Assembly: GCF_013201605.1 (NCBI RefSeq)
Contig: NZ_CP053848.1
Span: 434,001-498,000 of the forward strand
From: Campylobacter ornithocola
Lineage (GTDB): Bacteria > Campylobacterota > Campylobacteria > Campylobacterales > Campylobacteraceae
DNA length: 64,000 nt
Direction of reading: 5' to 3'
Position numbers and translations under genes: made by a program. Under the pieces are notes generated by a model. The model was not told where the DNA came from. It saw nothing but the letters and a program-made list of their open reading frames with translations, and made no database searches. Numbering within the stretch: the first letter of the stretch is position 1; every line of letters begins with the position of its first letter. Positions 41,287 to 52,334 of this stretch are shown one piece after another.

Positions 41287-42282
41287 TTAGTTTAATTGTA
41301 AAAATTTATTTTGGTAGAAAAATTTACCATTAGTCATAAAACTTTTTTTATCAACAGCTTCACTTAGTTTGTAGACTGCAAAATCTTTTAAATTTGTATT
41401 TAGCTTAATTAAATAACCTGTTTTTTCAAAAATATATAAAGAATTGTTATATAAGGTGCTTTTAGAAAATAAGGCAAATTGAAATTTTATTTCATCAATT
41501 TTTCTAAGATTATAGTCATTTTTAATAACCCTTCCATCTTTTGTTAGTATAAAAATTTCCTTGTCATTAACATTTATTTCTTTAATGTTTTCGTTTAGAT
41601 ATAAAGTTCTATTTGGAGTAACAACAATGATTTTTTGTGCTGTAGCAGCTACCATAGTATCATTTTTTACATGAAGATAAATAATATTGTTAAAAAATTC
41701 TTCACTACTTACTAAAATTTCTCTACTAACCTTCAATGTGTTTTTGTTAAGTATTGCTAGTTTTCCATTAAGCATAGGGTATATAATAATAGTGTTTAAA
41801 AAATAAGGATTTGCATAGCGACTATCTTGAGCATAAGCTGCACCAAGATTTTGTAGCATTCTTATGCCAAGATTTTTATTAGCATATACTAAAGTGTTGC
41901 TAGCTAAAACTAAAGCCATATCATCACCATCTATGCTTGCACTTACTACACTTTCATTGAATTTATGAGAAAATAACTCTTCACCATGTAGATTTAAAAC
42001 CTTAAAATTTCCATTATCATCAGCTATGGCAATTTCTTCTTGTTGAGTATTTAAAATATGATAGTTTGTATCTAATTTAAAATTGATAATATTTCCCATG
42101 TTATCTATGAAAGTATTATTATTTAATTGCGCTATGTTGTTATTAAAATTAACGATTTTTCCATTAATACTTTTAGAATTGTAAGAAAGTTGCTCTATTT
42201 GAGTTGGTTGGTAATATTCCCTTTTTGTGCCACAAGCACTAAAAAATATTAAGGTGATAATAAATAAATAAAAATACTTCAT
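41287..42282 (-). CDS. BamB-like beta-propeller lipoprotein
   Basis: From the ATG at 42282, with AAGGAAT directly before it, the protein is 331 residues: a lipoprotein signal peptide ending LIFFSACG, then repeated beta-strand blocks such as NGKIVNFNNNIAQLNNN, NGKLAILNKNTLKVSREI and DGRVIKNDYNLRKIDEIK. The spacing suggests a propeller like BamB of the outer membrane protein assembly machine. An upstream ATG (42324) would bury the signal peptide behind 14 residues and is rejected. Its start overlaps the stop of a YfgM-like gene, the arrangement known from yfgM-bamB. Confidence 0.65.
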   Translation of the reverse strand: MKYFYLFIITLIFFSACGTKREYYQPTQIEQLSYNSKSINGKIVNFNNNIAQLNNNTFIDNMGNIINFKLDTNYHILNTQQEEIAIADDNGNFKVLNLHGEELFSHKFNESVVSASIDGDDMALVLASNTLVYANKNLGIRMLQNLGAAYAQDSRYANPYFLNTIIIYPMLNGKLAILNKNTLKVSREILVSSEEFFNNIIYLHVKNDTMVAATAQKIIVVTPNRTLYLNENIKEINVNDKEIFILTKDGRVIKNDYNLRKIDEIKFQFALFSKSTLYNNSLYIFEKTGYLIKLNTNLKDFAVYKLSEAVDKKSFMTNGKFFYQNKFLQLN

Positions 42283-42824
42283 TTTATTCCTTGATAATGT
42301 TTTAAGCTTGTAATAATTTGCCATAGAGGCGAATTTATAGGTATTTTATTAAATTCAATATCTGCATTTTTAAAATCATTTTGTTTTAAAAAGTCAAAAC
42401 CTACTAATAAGGTGTTATAATCTTTTAAAAAATCTGATTTTTGGTTGTTTTGAGCTAGCACTATTTGTTTTAATAATGGGTCAATTTCAAGATTTAAAGT
42501 TTGATTAAGTTCTTGGTTTTTTTGACTCATAATAAAAATAGTATATAAATTTGCATTTTTTTGTTTTAATTCTTCGAGTAATTTTTGATCTGAAGGATTT
42601 TTCAATAGGTTATTAAAAATTATATTGCTTTTTTGAATATCACTTTCTTGTTTTAAATTATAAAAATAACTACCGCCAAAATAAATAATGAAAAGCACAA
42701 TAAGCGTAATGAAATAGTATTTATATTTTTTAATAAAACGTTCAGATTTGATAAAATTTTCCATCATTTGTTCTTGAGAATTCAGTTCCTCTTTTACCGC
42801 TTTTAAGTTTTCTTTTAAAGCCAT
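42279..42824 (-). CDS. YfgM-like membrane-anchored protein
   Basis: The 181-residue protein has a cytoplasmic N-terminus (about 35 residues), one membrane helix (YKYYFITLIVLFIIYFGGSY) and a helical periplasmic part with TPR-like character. In other proteobacteria YfgM is an inner-membrane partner of the Sec translocon and of periplasmic chaperones, and its gene precedes bamB. The same order is seen here. The family call is inference from topology and context. Confidence 0.55.
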   Translation of the reverse strand: MALKENLKAVKEELNSQEQMMENFIKSERFIKKYKYYFITLIVLFIIYFGGSYFYNLKQESDIQKSNIIFNNLLKNPSDQKLLEELKQKNANLYTIFIMSQKNQELNQTLNLEIDPLLKQIVLAQNNQKSDFLKDYNTLLVGFDFLKQNDFKNADIEFNKIPINSPLWQIITSLKHYQGIK

Positions 42825-42917
42825 ACTTCCCCTTTATTTTGTAGAATAAGTATTATTTTTTAATTTTAAAGTCTATAATTGTAACATATAAAAATGAAAA
42901 AATAAATGATTTTATGA

Positions 42918-42923
42918 TATAAT
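42918..42923 (+). promoter_or_regulatory. sigma-70 -10 box for the gatC-cvpA-fur-lysS-glyA operon
   Basis: TATAAT preceded by TTTTATGA, 58 bases before gatC. The genes downstream are packed with gaps of at most 20 bases, so this is likely the main promoter. Confidence 0.55.
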
Positions 42924-42980
42924 TTTCAATTTTAAAAAAAGAGCTTTCTTGGATAAAAAATTAAAGTTAGGGTATAAATA

Positions 42981-43268
42981 ATGCAAATTGATGATAAATT
43001 ATTAACTAAGCTAGAAAAGCTAAGTGCATTGAAAATAGCGGATGAGAAAAGGCAAGAATTAGAAGAACAGTTAAGTCAAATTGTTGATTTTGTCGAGAAA
43101 CTTGATGGATTAAAACTTGATAATATAGAAGCTATGACAAGTACTACAAGTGGTGGAACACCATTTAGGTTGGATGAAAGTGTAAAATCTGTAGTATTTG
43201 ATATGATTAGCAAACATGCTCCAAATTCTCAAGATGGTTTTTTTATTGTTCCTAAGATAATTGAATAA
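42981..43268 (+). CDS. gatC: aspartyl/glutamyl-tRNA amidotransferase subunit C
   Basis: GatC stabilises GatA in the enzyme that makes Gln-tRNA and Asn-tRNA by transamidation. The 95-residue protein has LEKLSALKIADEKRQELEEQ and QIVDFVEKLDGLKLDNIEAM and ends DGFFIVPKIIE, all typical. gatA and gatB are not adjacent. First gene of the operon. Confidence 0.93.
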   Translation: MQIDDKLLTKLEKLSALKIADEKRQELEEQLSQIVDFVEKLDGLKLDNIEAMTSTTSGGTPFRLDESVKSVVFDMISKHAPNSQDGFFIVPKIIE

Positions 43269-43288
43269 TTTTTTGGAGTTTAGTATAA

Positions 43289-43858
43289 ATGGAAAATTTT
43301 TCATGGTTTGATGTTTTTGTTTTGGGTTTAACTGTAATTTTGGGTCTGAAAGGCTTAGTAAGCGGTTTATTTAAAGAAATTTTTGGTTTACTAGGTATAG
43401 TTGGCGGGGTTTTGCTTGCTTCAAGATATGCTAAAGAGGTTGCAGAAATTATCAATAATAATTTTTATGCAATTCAAAATGAAAGTCTTGCAGTTTTTGC
43501 AGGTTTTTTAGTTTTGTTGATCATTATATGGGTAGCTTGTATGGTCTTAGGGAATATATTATCAAAAATGTTTAGCATGAGTGGTCTTGGTTTTATAGAT
43601 CGTATAGGTGGATTTTTATTTGGTAGTGCTAAAATATTTTTAATTTTTGCTATTTTAGTAGCTTGTATTAATAATATTGAATTTTTAAATTCGAGTTTAG
43701 AAAAATATACAAAAAATAGTCAAACGTTGGATTTGCTCAGAAAAACGGGCAAATATATAATGAATACCGATTTTACTCAAAATGGTTTAGAAAAAATAGA
43801 AGAACGAATTAAAGATTCTAATATAAGTCTAAATTCGGAGGTAGATAATGCAAATTGA
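43289..43858 (+). CDS. cvpA: CvpA family membrane protein
   Basis: A 189-residue inner membrane protein with four hydrophobic segments and the CvpA start [20 protein letters not shown] followed by [19 protein letters not shown]. CvpA was named for colicin V production in E. coli; its cellular role is not settled. The C-terminal 50 residues are soluble. It overlaps fur by 11 bases. Confidence 0.85.
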   Translation: MENFSWFDVFVLGLTVILGLKGLVSGLFKEIFGLLGIVGGVLLASRYAKEVAEIINNNFYAIQNESLAVFAGFLVLLIIIWVACMVLGNILSKMFSMSGLGFIDRIGGFLFGSAKIFLIFAILVACINNIEFLNSSLEKYTKNSQTLDLLRKTGKYIMNTDFTQNGLEKIEERIKDSNISLNSEVDNAN

Positions 43859-44303
43859 AAATATAGAATATGATGTTTTACTCGAGCGTTTTAAAAAAAC
43901 ACTTAAAGATAATGGTTTAAAATACACCAAACAAAGAGAAGTGCTTTTGAAAACTTTGTATAATAGTGATATGCATTATACTCCAGAAAGTTTATATGTG
44001 GAAATTAAGCAAAAAAACCCTGAGTTAAATGTTGGTATTGCGACAGTTTACAGAACTTTAAATTTGCTAGAAGAATCAGGTATGGCTACTTCCATATCTT
44101 TTGGAGCTTCGGGAAAAAAATTTGAACTTGCAAATAAGCCTCATCATGATCATTTAATTTGCAAAAGTTGCGGGGAAATTGTTGAATTTGAAAATTCTAT
44201 CATTGAACAACAACAAATGTTAATAGCAAAAGAATATAATTTTAAATTAACAGGACATTTAATGCAGCTTTATGGTTTGTGTCCTCAGTGTAGTAAAAAA
44301 TAA
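43848..44303 (+). CDS. fur: ferric uptake regulator Fur
   Basis: Fur represses iron uptake genes when loaded with iron. The 151-residue protein has the winged helix with [20 protein letters not shown] near residue 25 and [17 protein letters not shown] near 63, then the metal-binding block [18 protein letters not shown] and the second cysteine pair LCPQCSKK at the end. It is embedded between cvpA and lysS. It likely controls the exbB-exbD-tonB operon in this window. Confidence 0.95.
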   Translation: MQIENIEYDVLLERFKKTLKDNGLKYTKQREVLLKTLYNSDMHYTPESLYVEIKQKNPELNVGIATVYRTLNLLEESGMATSISFGASGKKFELANKPHHDHLICKSCGEIVEFENSIIEQQQMLIAKEYNFKLTGHLMQLYGLCPQCSKK

Positions 44304-44314
44304 AGGTATGTTTA

Positions 44315-45817
44315 ATGTTTGATAATATTTTAGAGCAGCAAAAAATTCAAAAAGCACAAGAATTAAAAGAATTAGGAATTAACCCATACCCGCATTTTTT
44401 AAAAAAAGAAATGAGTATAAGTGGATATAAAAATAAATTTGCCTATATTAAAGATATGGAAAATCAGCGTGATGAAAACGTACATGGAGTGTTAGCAGGA
44501 AGATTAAAACTCCTTAGAATAGCTGGAAAATCAGTATTTGCCAATATAGAAGATGAGCAAGATAATTTACAAATTTATTTTAATCAAAATATTTTGGGAG
44601 AGGAATATTTTGTTATTTTAAAGAAATATCTTGAAGTAGGGGATATTGTTTTAGTTAAAGGTTTTCCATTTATGACTAAAACAGGAGAATTTAGCCTCCA
44701 TGTAGAACAAATTCAAATAGCCACAAAAGCTATAGTGCCTTTACCGGAAAAATATCACGGGTTAACTGATATTGAGCAAAGATATAGAAAAAGATATCTT
44801 GATATGATTATGAATAGTGAAGTAAGAAAAGACTTTATTTTACGTTCTAAAATTGTTTCTTACATTAGATCTTTTTTTGATAATAAAGGGTTTTTGGAGG
44901 TTGAAACTCCCATGATGCATCCTATTGCAGGAGGAGCAAATGCAAAGCCTTTTGTGACTTACCATAATGCTTTGGGTGTAGAGAAGTTTTTAAGAATTGC
45001 TCCAGAGTTATATCTAAAGCGTTTAATTGTAGGTGGTTTTGAAGCAGTCTATGAGATTAATAGATGTTTTAGAAATGAAGGAATGGATTTAACGCATAAT
45101 CCTGAATTTACTACAATTGAATTTTATTGGGCTTATCATAATTACCATGATCTCATGGATTTAACAGAAGAACTTTTTGCTATGCTTTTGGATAAGTTAA
45201 ATTTAGATAAAAAACTTGAATTTGATGAAAAAATAATTGATTTTTCTAAGCCATTTGAAAGAATTACTTATAAAGATGCATTAAAAAAATATGGTGGTTT
45301 GGGCGATGAGCTTATTAATAACAAAGAGTTGATTTTAGCAAAGCTAAAAAAAGATGGTTTTGAAGCCAATGAAAAATTAGAATTAGGTCATTTGCAAGCT
45401 GAGCTTTTCGATAATTATGTTGAAGATAAATTGATTAATCCTACTTTTGTGATAGATTTTCCTATTTCTATAAGCCCTTTATCTAGAAGAAGTGATAAAG
45501 ATAAAGATATTGCTGAGAGATTTGAACTGTTTATTGCAGGTAGAGAAATTGCAAATGGATTTAATGAGCTAAATGATCCACTTGACCAATATGAGAGATT
45601 TTTAAAACAAATTGAAGCCAAAAATGCAGGTGATGAAGAAGCATGTGAGATGGATGAGGATTTTGTTAATGCATTAGGTTATGCTATGGCACCAACTGCA
45701 GGTCAAGGTATAGGAATAGATAGACTAGTTATGCTTTTAATTAATAAAAAGTCAATTCGCGATGTAGTACTTTTCCCAGCTATGAGACCGCTTAAAAACG
45801 AGATAAAAGGAGAGTAA
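44315..45817 (+). CDS. lysS: lysyl-tRNA synthetase, class II
   Basis: The 500-residue enzyme charges tRNA-Lys. It has the N-terminal anticodon-binding OB fold (about 50-160, with [20 protein letters not shown]), class II motif 1 around [18 protein letters not shown], motif 2 [15 protein letters not shown] near 250 and motif 3 [20 protein letters not shown] near the C-terminus. Its stop is directly followed by the glyA start. Confidence 0.97.
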   Translation: MFDNILEQQKIQKAQELKELGINPYPHFLKKEMSISGYKNKFAYIKDMENQRDENVHGVLAGRLKLLRIAGKSVFANIEDEQDNLQIYFNQNILGEEYFVILKKYLEVGDIVLVKGFPFMTKTGEFSLHVEQIQIATKAIVPLPEKYHGLTDIEQRYRKRYLDMIMNSEVRKDFILRSKIVSYIRSFFDNKGFLEVETPMMHPIAGGANAKPFVTYHNALGVEKFLRIAPELYLKRLIVGGFEAVYEINRCFRNEGMDLTHNPEFTTIEFYWAYHNYHDLMDLTEELFAMLLDKLNLDKKLEFDEKIIDFSKPFERITYKDALKKYGGLGDELINNKELILAKLKKDGFEANEKLELGHLQAELFDNYVEDKLINPTFVIDFPISISPLSRRSDKDKDIAERFELFIAGREIANGFNELNDPLDQYERFLKQIEAKNAGDEEACEMDEDFVNALGYAMAPTAGQGIGIDRLVMLLINKKSIRDVVLFPAMRPLKNEIKGE

Positions 45818-47059
45818 ATGTTGGAAAATTTTGATAAAGAAATTTTTGATTTAACCCAAAAAGAGTTAGCAAGACAATGTGATGGTCTTGAAATGATAGC
45901 AAGTGAAAATTTTACCATACCAGAAGTTATGGAAGTAATGGGAAGTATTTTAACAAACAAATATGCAGAAGGTTATCCTGGTAAAAGATATTATGGTGGA
46001 TGTGAATTTGTAGATGAAATTGAAACAATTGCCATAGAAAGATGTAAAAAACTTTTTAATTGTAATTTTGCTAATGTGCAACCTAATTCAGGTTCGCAAG
46101 CAAACCAGGGTGTGTATATGGCATTGCTAAACCCTAGTGATAAAATTTTAGGTATGGATTTAAGCCATGGAGGACACTTAACTCATGGTTCTAAAGTGAG
46201 TTCTTCTGGCAAGGTCTATGAAAGCTTTTTTTATGGAGTTGAGCTTGATGGAAGAATTAATTATGATAAAGTTAGAAAGATAGCAAAAGAAGTTAAGCCA
46301 AAACTTATTGTTTGTGGTGCTAGTGCTTATCCTAGGGTGATTGATTTTGCTAAATTTAGAGAAATAGCAGATGAGGTTGGTGCGTACTTATTTGCTGATA
46401 TTGCACATATTGCAGGTTTGGTTGTAGCAGGCGAACATCCTAGTCCTTTTCCTTACGCACATGTTGTAAGTTCAACTACACATAAAACCTTAAGAGGTCC
46501 AAGAGGTGGGATTATCATGTGTAATGATGAAGAAATTGCGAAAAAGATAAATTCTGCAATTTTTCCAGGTATTCAAGGTGGTCCATTAATGCACGTGATT
46601 GCTGCCAAGGCTGTTGGATTCAAATATAATTTAAGTGATGAGTGGAAAATTTATGCTAAGCAAATCATTAAAAATACAGCAACACTAGCTCAAGTTTTAA
46701 TAGATAGAAAATATGACTTAGTAAGCGGTGGTACTGATAACCACTTAATTTTATTGAGTTTTTTAAATAAAGAATTTAGCGGTAAAGATGCAGATTTAGC
46801 ATTAGAAAGAGCTGGAATTACAGCAAATAAAAATACTGTGCCAGGAGAAACTAGAAGTCCTTTTGTAACAAGTGGTTTAAGACTTGGAACAGCAGCTTTA
46901 ACTGCAAGGGGATTTAAAGAAGAGCAAATAGCTATTGTTGCAAACTACATAGCTGATATTTTAGATGACATACAAAATACTAAACTACAAGAAGAAATTA
47001 AGGTTAAACTAAAGGATTTAGCAAGTAATTTTATTATTTATGAAAGGGCTTTATTTTGA
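45818..47059 (+). CDS. glyA: serine hydroxymethyltransferase
   Basis: A PLP enzyme that converts serine and tetrahydrofolate to glycine and 5,10-methylene-THF. The 413-residue protein has [34 protein letters not shown], and the PLP-lysine block [19 protein letters not shown] near residue 225. It begins with ATG one base after the lysS stop. The next gene starts inside its stop. Confidence 0.97.
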   Translation: MLENFDKEIFDLTQKELARQCDGLEMIASENFTIPEVMEVMGSILTNKYAEGYPGKRYYGGCEFVDEIETIAIERCKKLFNCNFANVQPNSGSQANQGVYMALLNPSDKILGMDLSHGGHLTHGSKVSSSGKVYESFFYGVELDGRINYDKVRKIAKEVKPKLIVCGASAYPRVIDFAKFREIADEVGAYLFADIAHIAGLVVAGEHPSPFPYAHVVSSTTHKTLRGPRGGIIMCNDEEIAKKINSAIFPGIQGGPLMHVIAAKAVGFKYNLSDEWKIYAKQIIKNTATLAQVLIDRKYDLVSGGTDNHLILLSFLNKEFSGKDADLALERAGITANKNTVPGETRSPFVTSGLRLGTAALTARGFKEEQIAIVANYIADILDDIQNTKLQEEIKVKLKDLASNFIIYERALF

Positions 47060-47601
47060 TTACAACAATGGATTTAGCTTTAATTAAAATGGTTACAAGC
47101 CATTATTATATTAAGCGTGATACTATCGTTAATAAGTACGAATACAAGGGAAGAATTTTCTTTGATAAATTTGAAAAAGTCAATGCGCCATTAACTGCTA
47201 GTGTTATACAAGAACACATGGAAAAAAAGATAATTGTAGCACATTCTTTGATTAATAGTTTTGATAAGGTTGAAAATATAGTATTTGATTATAATGGTTT
47301 TAATGCAGAGCGTTTTTGGCATAGAGCGCAGCTTGTTTTAAGAGAGGAAGGATTTATTAACTTTACTGCTTACAAGACAAGAACTAATAATCATTTACAT
47401 CTATATATCCATAAAGGTCACACAACTTTTAATGAAGCTTGTTCTTTGGGTTCAAAACTATCCCTGCTTTTTTCCCAAAAAATGCCTGTAGAGTGGAAAG
47501 TTTTTCCTAGTATGGATATACCTAGAGAATTTAATATTTTAACTTTACCTTATGAAGTTTACCAAAAAGAGCGCGGAGCTTCTTGGTCTAAACATATGTA
47601 A
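47056..47601 (+). CDS. DUF1882 family protein
   Basis: The 181-residue protein is of a family confined, as far as I recall, to epsilonproteobacteria. It starts at TTG 47056, which overlaps the glyA stop and has GAAAGGG seven bases upstream. Segments include [40 protein letters not shown] and [19 protein letters not shown]; the last resembles a primase-like active-site strand with histidines. Function unknown; no signal peptide. Confidence 0.75.
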   Translation: MITTMDLALIKMVTSHYYIKRDTIVNKYEYKGRIFFDKFEKVNAPLTASVIQEHMEKKIIVAHSLINSFDKVENIVFDYNGFNAERFWHRAQLVLREEGFINFTAYKTRTNNHLHLYIHKGHTTFNEACSLGSKLSLLFSQKMPVEWKVFPSMDIPREFNILTLPYEVYQKERGASWSKHM

Positions 47602-47619
47602 TTTTTGAAAGGATGAAAA

Positions 47620-48423
47620 ATGGAAGAAAATAATAAAAATGAATTTGATGACATTATTTTACAAAAGAGTAATAAAAGTGAAAAACTTAAAAAAATTTTA
47701 CTTAGATCGATTATTTTAATCATTGTGTTTTTGGTGGTAATGATAGTAATGAAACTAATTAACGATCCAGGTGAAGAAAAAACATTACAAACACCATCGG
47801 AACCACAAGAGCAAGTTTCTTATGAAAACAACTTCAATTCTTTGCCTATTACAGATAGCACTAAAGAAGAAGATGAATTTGAAGCTTTGGCTAGAAAATT
47901 AAAAGAAGAAAGTTCATTAATTGATACAAATACTACTATAGAAGAAAAACAAGAAATCTCAAGTAATAGTGTATTAGATCAAATTACAACAATAGAACCA
48001 AAGGAAGAGATTGCTAAAATAGAAGAAAAACAAAATGAAGTTAAACCTATTGAAAAGCCTGTAGAAAAACCAGTTCAAAAGCCATCTGAAAAACCAAAGG
48101 AGATGGTTGAAAAACCAAAAATTTCGGAGCAAAGCAACACAAATGAATTGTTTGAAAGTATAAGAACTCCAAGTGTACAAACACAACTTCCAATAGGTGC
48201 TTATATTCAAGTTTTTTCTTTGAATAGTTTAGATCCAAAATCCAAAGAATTGAGTATACTTAAAGAAAATGGATATGATTATAAAATTTATAAAACAACC
48301 GTTAATGGTAAAGAACTTACAAAAGTTTTAGTTGGACCTTATAAGGAAAGTGAATTAAAAGCTGAATTAGAAAAAGTACGCTCTAAAGTTGCAAAGGGTG
48401 CTTTTACTTTTAGAGTAAAATGA
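47620..48423 (+). CDS. SPOR-domain membrane protein
   Basis: A 267-residue bitopic protein: cytoplasmic tail of about 28 residues, one membrane helix (SIILIIVFLVVMIVMKLI), a long linker rich in E, K and P (KPVEKPVQKPSEKPKE) and a C-terminal SPOR domain from about residue 190 (PIGAYIQVFSLNSLDPKSKE, then KVLVGPYKESELKAELEKV). SPOR domains bind denuded glycan at the division site. It ends one codon into aroE (overlap 4 bases). Confidence 0.85.
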   Translation: MEENNKNEFDDIILQKSNKSEKLKKILLRSIILIIVFLVVMIVMKLINDPGEEKTLQTPSEPQEQVSYENNFNSLPITDSTKEEDEFEALARKLKEESSLIDTNTTIEEKQEISSNSVLDQITTIEPKEEIAKIEEKQNEVKPIEKPVEKPVQKPSEKPKEMVEKPKISEQSNTNELFESIRTPSVQTQLPIGAYIQVFSLNSLDPKSKELSILKENGYDYKIYKTTVNGKELTKVLVGPYKESELKAELEKVRSKVAKGAFTFRVK

Positions 48424-49202
48424 AAATTTTTGCAGTTATAGGCGATCCTATTATGCATTCTAAATCTCCAAGAATGCATAATAATGCCTTGCAAGTTCTT
48501 AAAAAAGATGCAGTGTATACAAGATATCACCTAAAAGATAAAACAAGATTAAGAGAAATTATTCGCAAAATTGATGGTGCTAATATTACCATACCTTTTA
48601 AAGAAGAAGCTTGTGATATTGCAGATTTTAAAGATGAAAGTGTTACACATATAGGTTCTGCTAATACTTTACTAAATATAAATAGTAAAATTTATGCTTA
48701 TAATACAGACTATTTAGGATTTTTGAAGGCAATCGAAAATTTTTATCCTATTGAAAATGCTTTAGTTTTGGGTGCTGGAGGTACAGCTAAAGCTTTAGCG
48801 TACGCTCTAAAAACAAAAAATATTAAGGTTACGATAGCAAATCGCTCTAGTTTTAGATTTGAAAATTTAACTAACTATTCATGTTTTTTATATGAGCAAC
48901 TTGATTTGAATGAAAAATTTGATTTGATTGTTAATACAACTAGTGCCGGTTTATATGATGAAAAATTACCTTGTGAAGAAAATATTTTAAAAAATATTTT
49001 TCAGAAAGCAAAATTTGCCTTTGATGTTATTTATGGCAAGAATACATCTTTTTTAAAATTAGCAAGAAAAAATAATTTAGAGGTGAAAGATGGTGTGCAA
49101 ATGCTTTTATGGCAAGGGGTTTTTGCTTTTGAAATTTTTCTAGAGTGTCAAAAACCAAAGGAAATTTTTAAAGCCATGGAAATGGCTTTAAAACTCCCTT
49201 AA
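48420..49202 (+). CDS. aroE: shikimate dehydrogenase
   Basis: AroE reduces 3-dehydroshikimate with NADPH in aromatic amino acid synthesis. The 260-residue protein has the substrate block [14 protein letters not shown] near residue 9, [15 protein letters not shown] near 58, [10 protein letters not shown], the nucleotide motif [16 protein letters not shown] near 117 and NTTSAGLYD. Its start overlaps the SPOR gene; the 3' end overlaps dnaJ by four bases. Confidence 0.95.
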   Translation: MKIFAVIGDPIMHSKSPRMHNNALQVLKKDAVYTRYHLKDKTRLREIIRKIDGANITIPFKEEACDIADFKDESVTHIGSANTLLNINSKIYAYNTDYLGFLKAIENFYPIENALVLGAGGTAKALAYALKTKNIKVTIANRSSFRFENLTNYSCFLYEQLDLNEKFDLIVNTTSAGLYDEKLPCEENILKNIFQKAKFAFDVIYGKNTSFLKLARKNNLEVKDGVQMLLWQGVFAFEIFLECQKPKEIFKAMEMALKLP

Positions 49203-50320
49203 TGGCTAAACCAAGATTTGATTTTATCAAATAAGCTTTCTTGCTCTATAAAAGCTTCTTCGTCTACTAAACCGAAGCTTTTTTCAAGTTGCAATAATAG
49301 ACTTTTTTGTTCTTCGGTGAGAGTTTTTGGGAATTTTATTTCAATTTGTACAATATGCGAACCTAGTTTTCCATTATGAATATTTTTTACGCCTTCGTTG
49401 GCGAGTTCAAATTTTTGTTTGTCTTTTGCACCTATTGGAAGTTTAAGATCAGCTTCTCCTCTTATAGTAGAAATTTTAATAGTTTTTCCAAGAGCAGCTT
49501 GAGTAAAAAATACAGGTACTATAGTATAAATATCATCATCATGTCTAATGAATTTATCGTCATCTTCTACAATGATTTTTATATATAAATCACCTCTTTG
49601 AGAAGAATTTGGAAGCTCATTGGCTTTATTTTGCACTCTAAGATTCATACCACTATCTATACCTTCTGGTATATCAAGCTCTATATAATCTTCAACTTCT
49701 TCATAGCCATTTCCATGGCATATTTTACACTTATCTTTTATGATTTGACCACTACCTTTGCAATGATCACAAGTTTGAACAAAAGTCATAAAGCCTTGTC
49801 TAACACCAACTTGTCCTTTTCCATTACAATGAGAACAAGTATCTAGTTTTCCGTTTTCTGAGCCACTTCCTTTGCAAGATTTGCAAAAGGTCTTATAAGT
49901 GAAATCAACTTTTTTCTTACAACCAAATACAGCTTCTTTGAAGCTAATTTTTGTTGCTATTTTTAAATCATGAGAATATTTACTTTCTTTTTCTTTTTTA
50001 CGCGTTGAACCTCCAAATCCAAACCCATCGCCAAAAAAACTCGAAAATATATCTCCTAAATCAACATCTCCAAATCCATTAAATCCACCTGCATGTCCTT
50101 TTAATCCTTCTTTTCCATATCTATCGTATATATTTCTTTTTTCATCATTGCTAAGTACTTCATAAGCTTCATTTACAAGTTTAAATTTTTCTTCAGCTTC
50201 TTTATCTCCTTGATTTCTATCAGGATGATATTTTAACGCCATCTTTCTATAGGCTTTTTTTATGGTTTCTTTATCTGATGTTTGAGAAATTTCTAGTATT
50301 TCATAATAATTTAACTCCAC
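49199..50320 (-). CDS. dnaJ: chaperone DnaJ
   Basis: DnaJ delivers unfolded proteins to DnaK. The 373-residue protein has the J domain with [10 protein letters not shown] near residue 30, a G/F-rich segment ([15 protein letters not shown]), four zinc motifs [24 protein letters not shown] and CKICHGNG between about 145 and 205, and the C-terminal substrate domains. It is divergent from racR. Confidence 0.97.
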   Translation of the reverse strand: MELNYYEILEISQTSDKETIKKAYRKMALKYHPDRNQGDKEAEEKFKLVNEAYEVLSNDEKRNIYDRYGKEGLKGHAGGFNGFGDVDLGDIFSSFFGDGFGFGGSTRKKEKESKYSHDLKIATKISFKEAVFGCKKKVDFTYKTFCKSCKGSGSENGKLDTCSHCNGKGQVGVRQGFMTFVQTCDHCKGSGQIIKDKCKICHGNGYEEVEDYIELDIPEGIDSGMNLRVQNKANELPNSSQRGDLYIKIIVEDDDKFIRHDDDIYTIVPVFFTQAALGKTIKISTIRGEADLKLPIGAKDKQKFELANEGVKNIHNGKLGSHIVQIEIKFPKTLTEEQKSLLLQLEKSFGLVDEEAFIEQESLFDKIKSWFSH

Positions 50321-50390
50321 TTTTTTCCTCTCTTGAAAAATTAATATTGTAATTTTAGCAAAAAAATAAATAAATAGTTAAATTATGTGT

Positions 50391-50396
50391 TATAAT
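50391..50396 (+). promoter_or_regulatory. -10 box of racR
   Basis: TATAAT preceded by TTATGTG, 36 bases before the racR ATG, in the gap between the divergent dnaJ and racR. Confidence 0.55.
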
Positions 50397-50432
50397 GTTA
50401 AGTTCGTAGCATATTTTACTAAAGGGGTAGAG

Positions 50433-51104
50433 ATGATTAATGTTTTAATGATTGAAGATGATCCAGATTTTGCGGAATTTTTAGCAGAATATTTAGCCCA
50501 ATTTAATATAAAAGTTACTAATTATGAAGATCCATATCTAGGGATGAGTGCCGGTATAAAAAATTATGATTGTTTAATCCTTGATTTAACTTTACCTGGA
50601 CTTGATGGTCTTGAAGTTTGTCGTGAGATAAGGGAAAAATATAGCATTCCTATTATTATTTCATCAGCTAGAAGTGATTTAAGTGATAAAATTGTAGGAC
50701 TTCAAATAGGTGCAGATGATTATTTACCAAAACCATATGATCCAAAAGAGATGCATGCAAGAATTATGAGTTTAATTCGTCGTTCAAAACGTGTAAATGA
50801 AACTCCTGAAAAAATAATTAACTCAGCATTTAAAATTGATGAAAAAAGACATGAAATTAGCTATAATGAAGAAGTTTTGATTTTAACTCCTGCTGAATAT
50901 GAGATTTTAAGTTACATGATAAGACAGCATGGTTTTTCAGTTAGTAGAGAACAACTCGTATATCATTGTAAAAGTTTAAAAGACAAGGATTCTAAAAGTT
51001 TAGATGTAATTATTGGTAGACTTAGAACTAAAATAGGCGATAGTTCAAAGGCGCCAAAACATATTTTTTCAGTTAGGGGAATAGGATATAAGTTAATAGG
51101 ATGA
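50433..51104 (+). CDS. racR: two-component response regulator RacR
   Basis: An OmpR-family regulator of 223 residues. The receiver domain has the acidic pair MIEDDPDF, the phosphoacceptor in CLILDLTLPGLDG near residue 52 and the lysine in LPKPYDPKE near 102. The C-terminal winged helix has EILSYMIRQHGFSVSREQL. The ATG at 50433 with AAAGGGG upstream is chosen; a longer frame from 50385 would start before the promoter. RacRS in C. jejuni is linked to growth temperature and electron acceptor use. It overlaps racS by four bases. Confidence 0.9.
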   Translation: MINVLMIEDDPDFAEFLAEYLAQFNIKVTNYEDPYLGMSAGIKNYDCLILDLTLPGLDGLEVCREIREKYSIPIIISSARSDLSDKIVGLQIGADDYLPKPYDPKEMHARIMSLIRRSKRVNETPEKIINSAFKIDEKRHEISYNEEVLILTPAEYEILSYMIRQHGFSVSREQLVYHCKSLKDKDSKSLDVIIGRLRTKIGDSSKAPKHIFSVRGIGYKLIG

Positions 51105-52333
51105 AAGTAACTATCAATCTTAAGATCACAGTCCTTTTTGCAGCAGCTTTTTTATTTGTCTGTGCTTTGTTTGTGCTTTTGGGTAAGGTTCAGATTGATT
51201 CTTATTTAGCTAATGAGCAAAGCAGACAAAAAGAAATTGTAGAAAAAATAATATATAATTTAGAGAGAAAAGAAGATTTTTCAATACATGATTATCTTCT
51301 TTCTAAATCTTTCAAATTGGTTGAAAATGAACGTAATATAAAGCATATTGTTGCAAAAGGTGAAAAAGTACTTAGGGTTGATTCCTTATATGGGAGTTTT
51401 TCTTCTATTATCTACCATAATCAAATTTTTTTCTATGTAGAACAAGTTAATACAAAATATCTTTACGAATTAAATGCATCTGCACGTCTTGAATATTTAT
51501 TTTTACTAAGTTTCTTTTTTAGTTTAGTTTTAATTATATTTTTATATTTTTCGGTTTTAAGATCTTTAATGCCCTTGAAAATTTTAAAAAAGAAAATTAA
51601 AAATATTAGTGTAGGCAAAATAGAACCATTATCTGAATATTCTCAGATTAATGATGAAATTTCAGAAATTTCTTTTGAGTTTGATCATGCTATTAACAAA
51701 ATACAAGAATTAGTAAAATCAAGACAGTTTTTTTTAAGGATGATTATGCATGAACTTAAAACACCTATTGGTAAAGGTAGGATAGTTTGCGAAATGCTAG
51801 ATAATCAAAAACAAAAAGATCGTTTGGTGGCAATTTTTGAAAGACTTGAATTGTTAATTGATGAGTTTGGAAAAATTGAAAAAGTTTTGTCGAGAAATTG
51901 TCAGCTTAATTTGCAAACTTATCATTTAAGTTTGATTTTAGAACAAGCTGAAGACTATTTAATGAGGGATGATTTTTATCAAAAAGTGAAGATTTTTTAT
52001 AAAGAAGATGCCATGATAGTTGCTGATTTAGAACTTTTTTCTTTGATGCTTAAGAATTTAATCGATAATGCTATTAAATACTCTATTGATAAGGCTTGTG
52101 AGATTATATGTTCTGGAGATTATATAATTGTTAGAAACAAAGGAATTCAGCTTAAAAAAACTTTTGATTATTATTTAAAACCTTTTGTTAGGGAGCATAA
52201 TACACAAGTTGAAGGAATGGGGTTAGGACTTTATATTATTAATAATATTTGTAATCTTCATGGTTATAACTTAACTTATAGTTATGAAGATGGTTATCAT
52301 ACTTTTAAAATTGTTTTTTCAAGGTTAAAATAA
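51101..52333 (+). CDS. racS: sensor histidine kinase RacS
   Basis: A 410-residue membrane sensor: first membrane helix at about 8-28, a periplasmic part of about 100 residues, second helix at about 133-153, a HAMP-like linker, then the H box [15 protein letters not shown] near 220, the N box [12 protein letters not shown] near 318 and a G box [14 protein letters not shown] near 370. The ATP-binding part is short. It pairs with racR. Confidence 0.9.
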   Translation: MKVTINLKITVLFAAAFLFVCALFVLLGKVQIDSYLANEQSRQKEIVEKIIYNLERKEDFSIHDYLLSKSFKLVENERNIKHIVAKGEKVLRVDSLYGSFSSIIYHNQIFFYVEQVNTKYLYELNASARLEYLFLLSFFFSLVLIIFLYFSVLRSLMPLKILKKKIKNISVGKIEPLSEYSQINDEISEISFEFDHAINKIQELVKSRQFFLRMIMHELKTPIGKGRIVCEMLDNQKQKDRLVAIFERLELLIDEFGKIEKVLSRNCQLNLQTYHLSLILEQAEDYLMRDDFYQKVKIFYKEDAMIVADLELFSLMLKNLIDNAIKYSIDKACEIICSGDYIIVRNKGIQLKKTFDYYLKPFVREHNTQVEGMGLGLYIINNICNLHGYNLTYSYEDGYHTFKIVFSRLK

Positions 52334-52334
52334 C

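Noticed and set aside
42283-42324. Longer start for the BamB-like lipoprotein
   Set aside because: It would put 14 residues ahead of a clear lipoprotein signal peptide; ATG 42282 has its own AAGGAAT site.
50385-50432. Longer racR start at 50385
   Set aside because: It would begin upstream of the -10 box and the ribosome binding site; receiver domains start at MINVLMIEDD.
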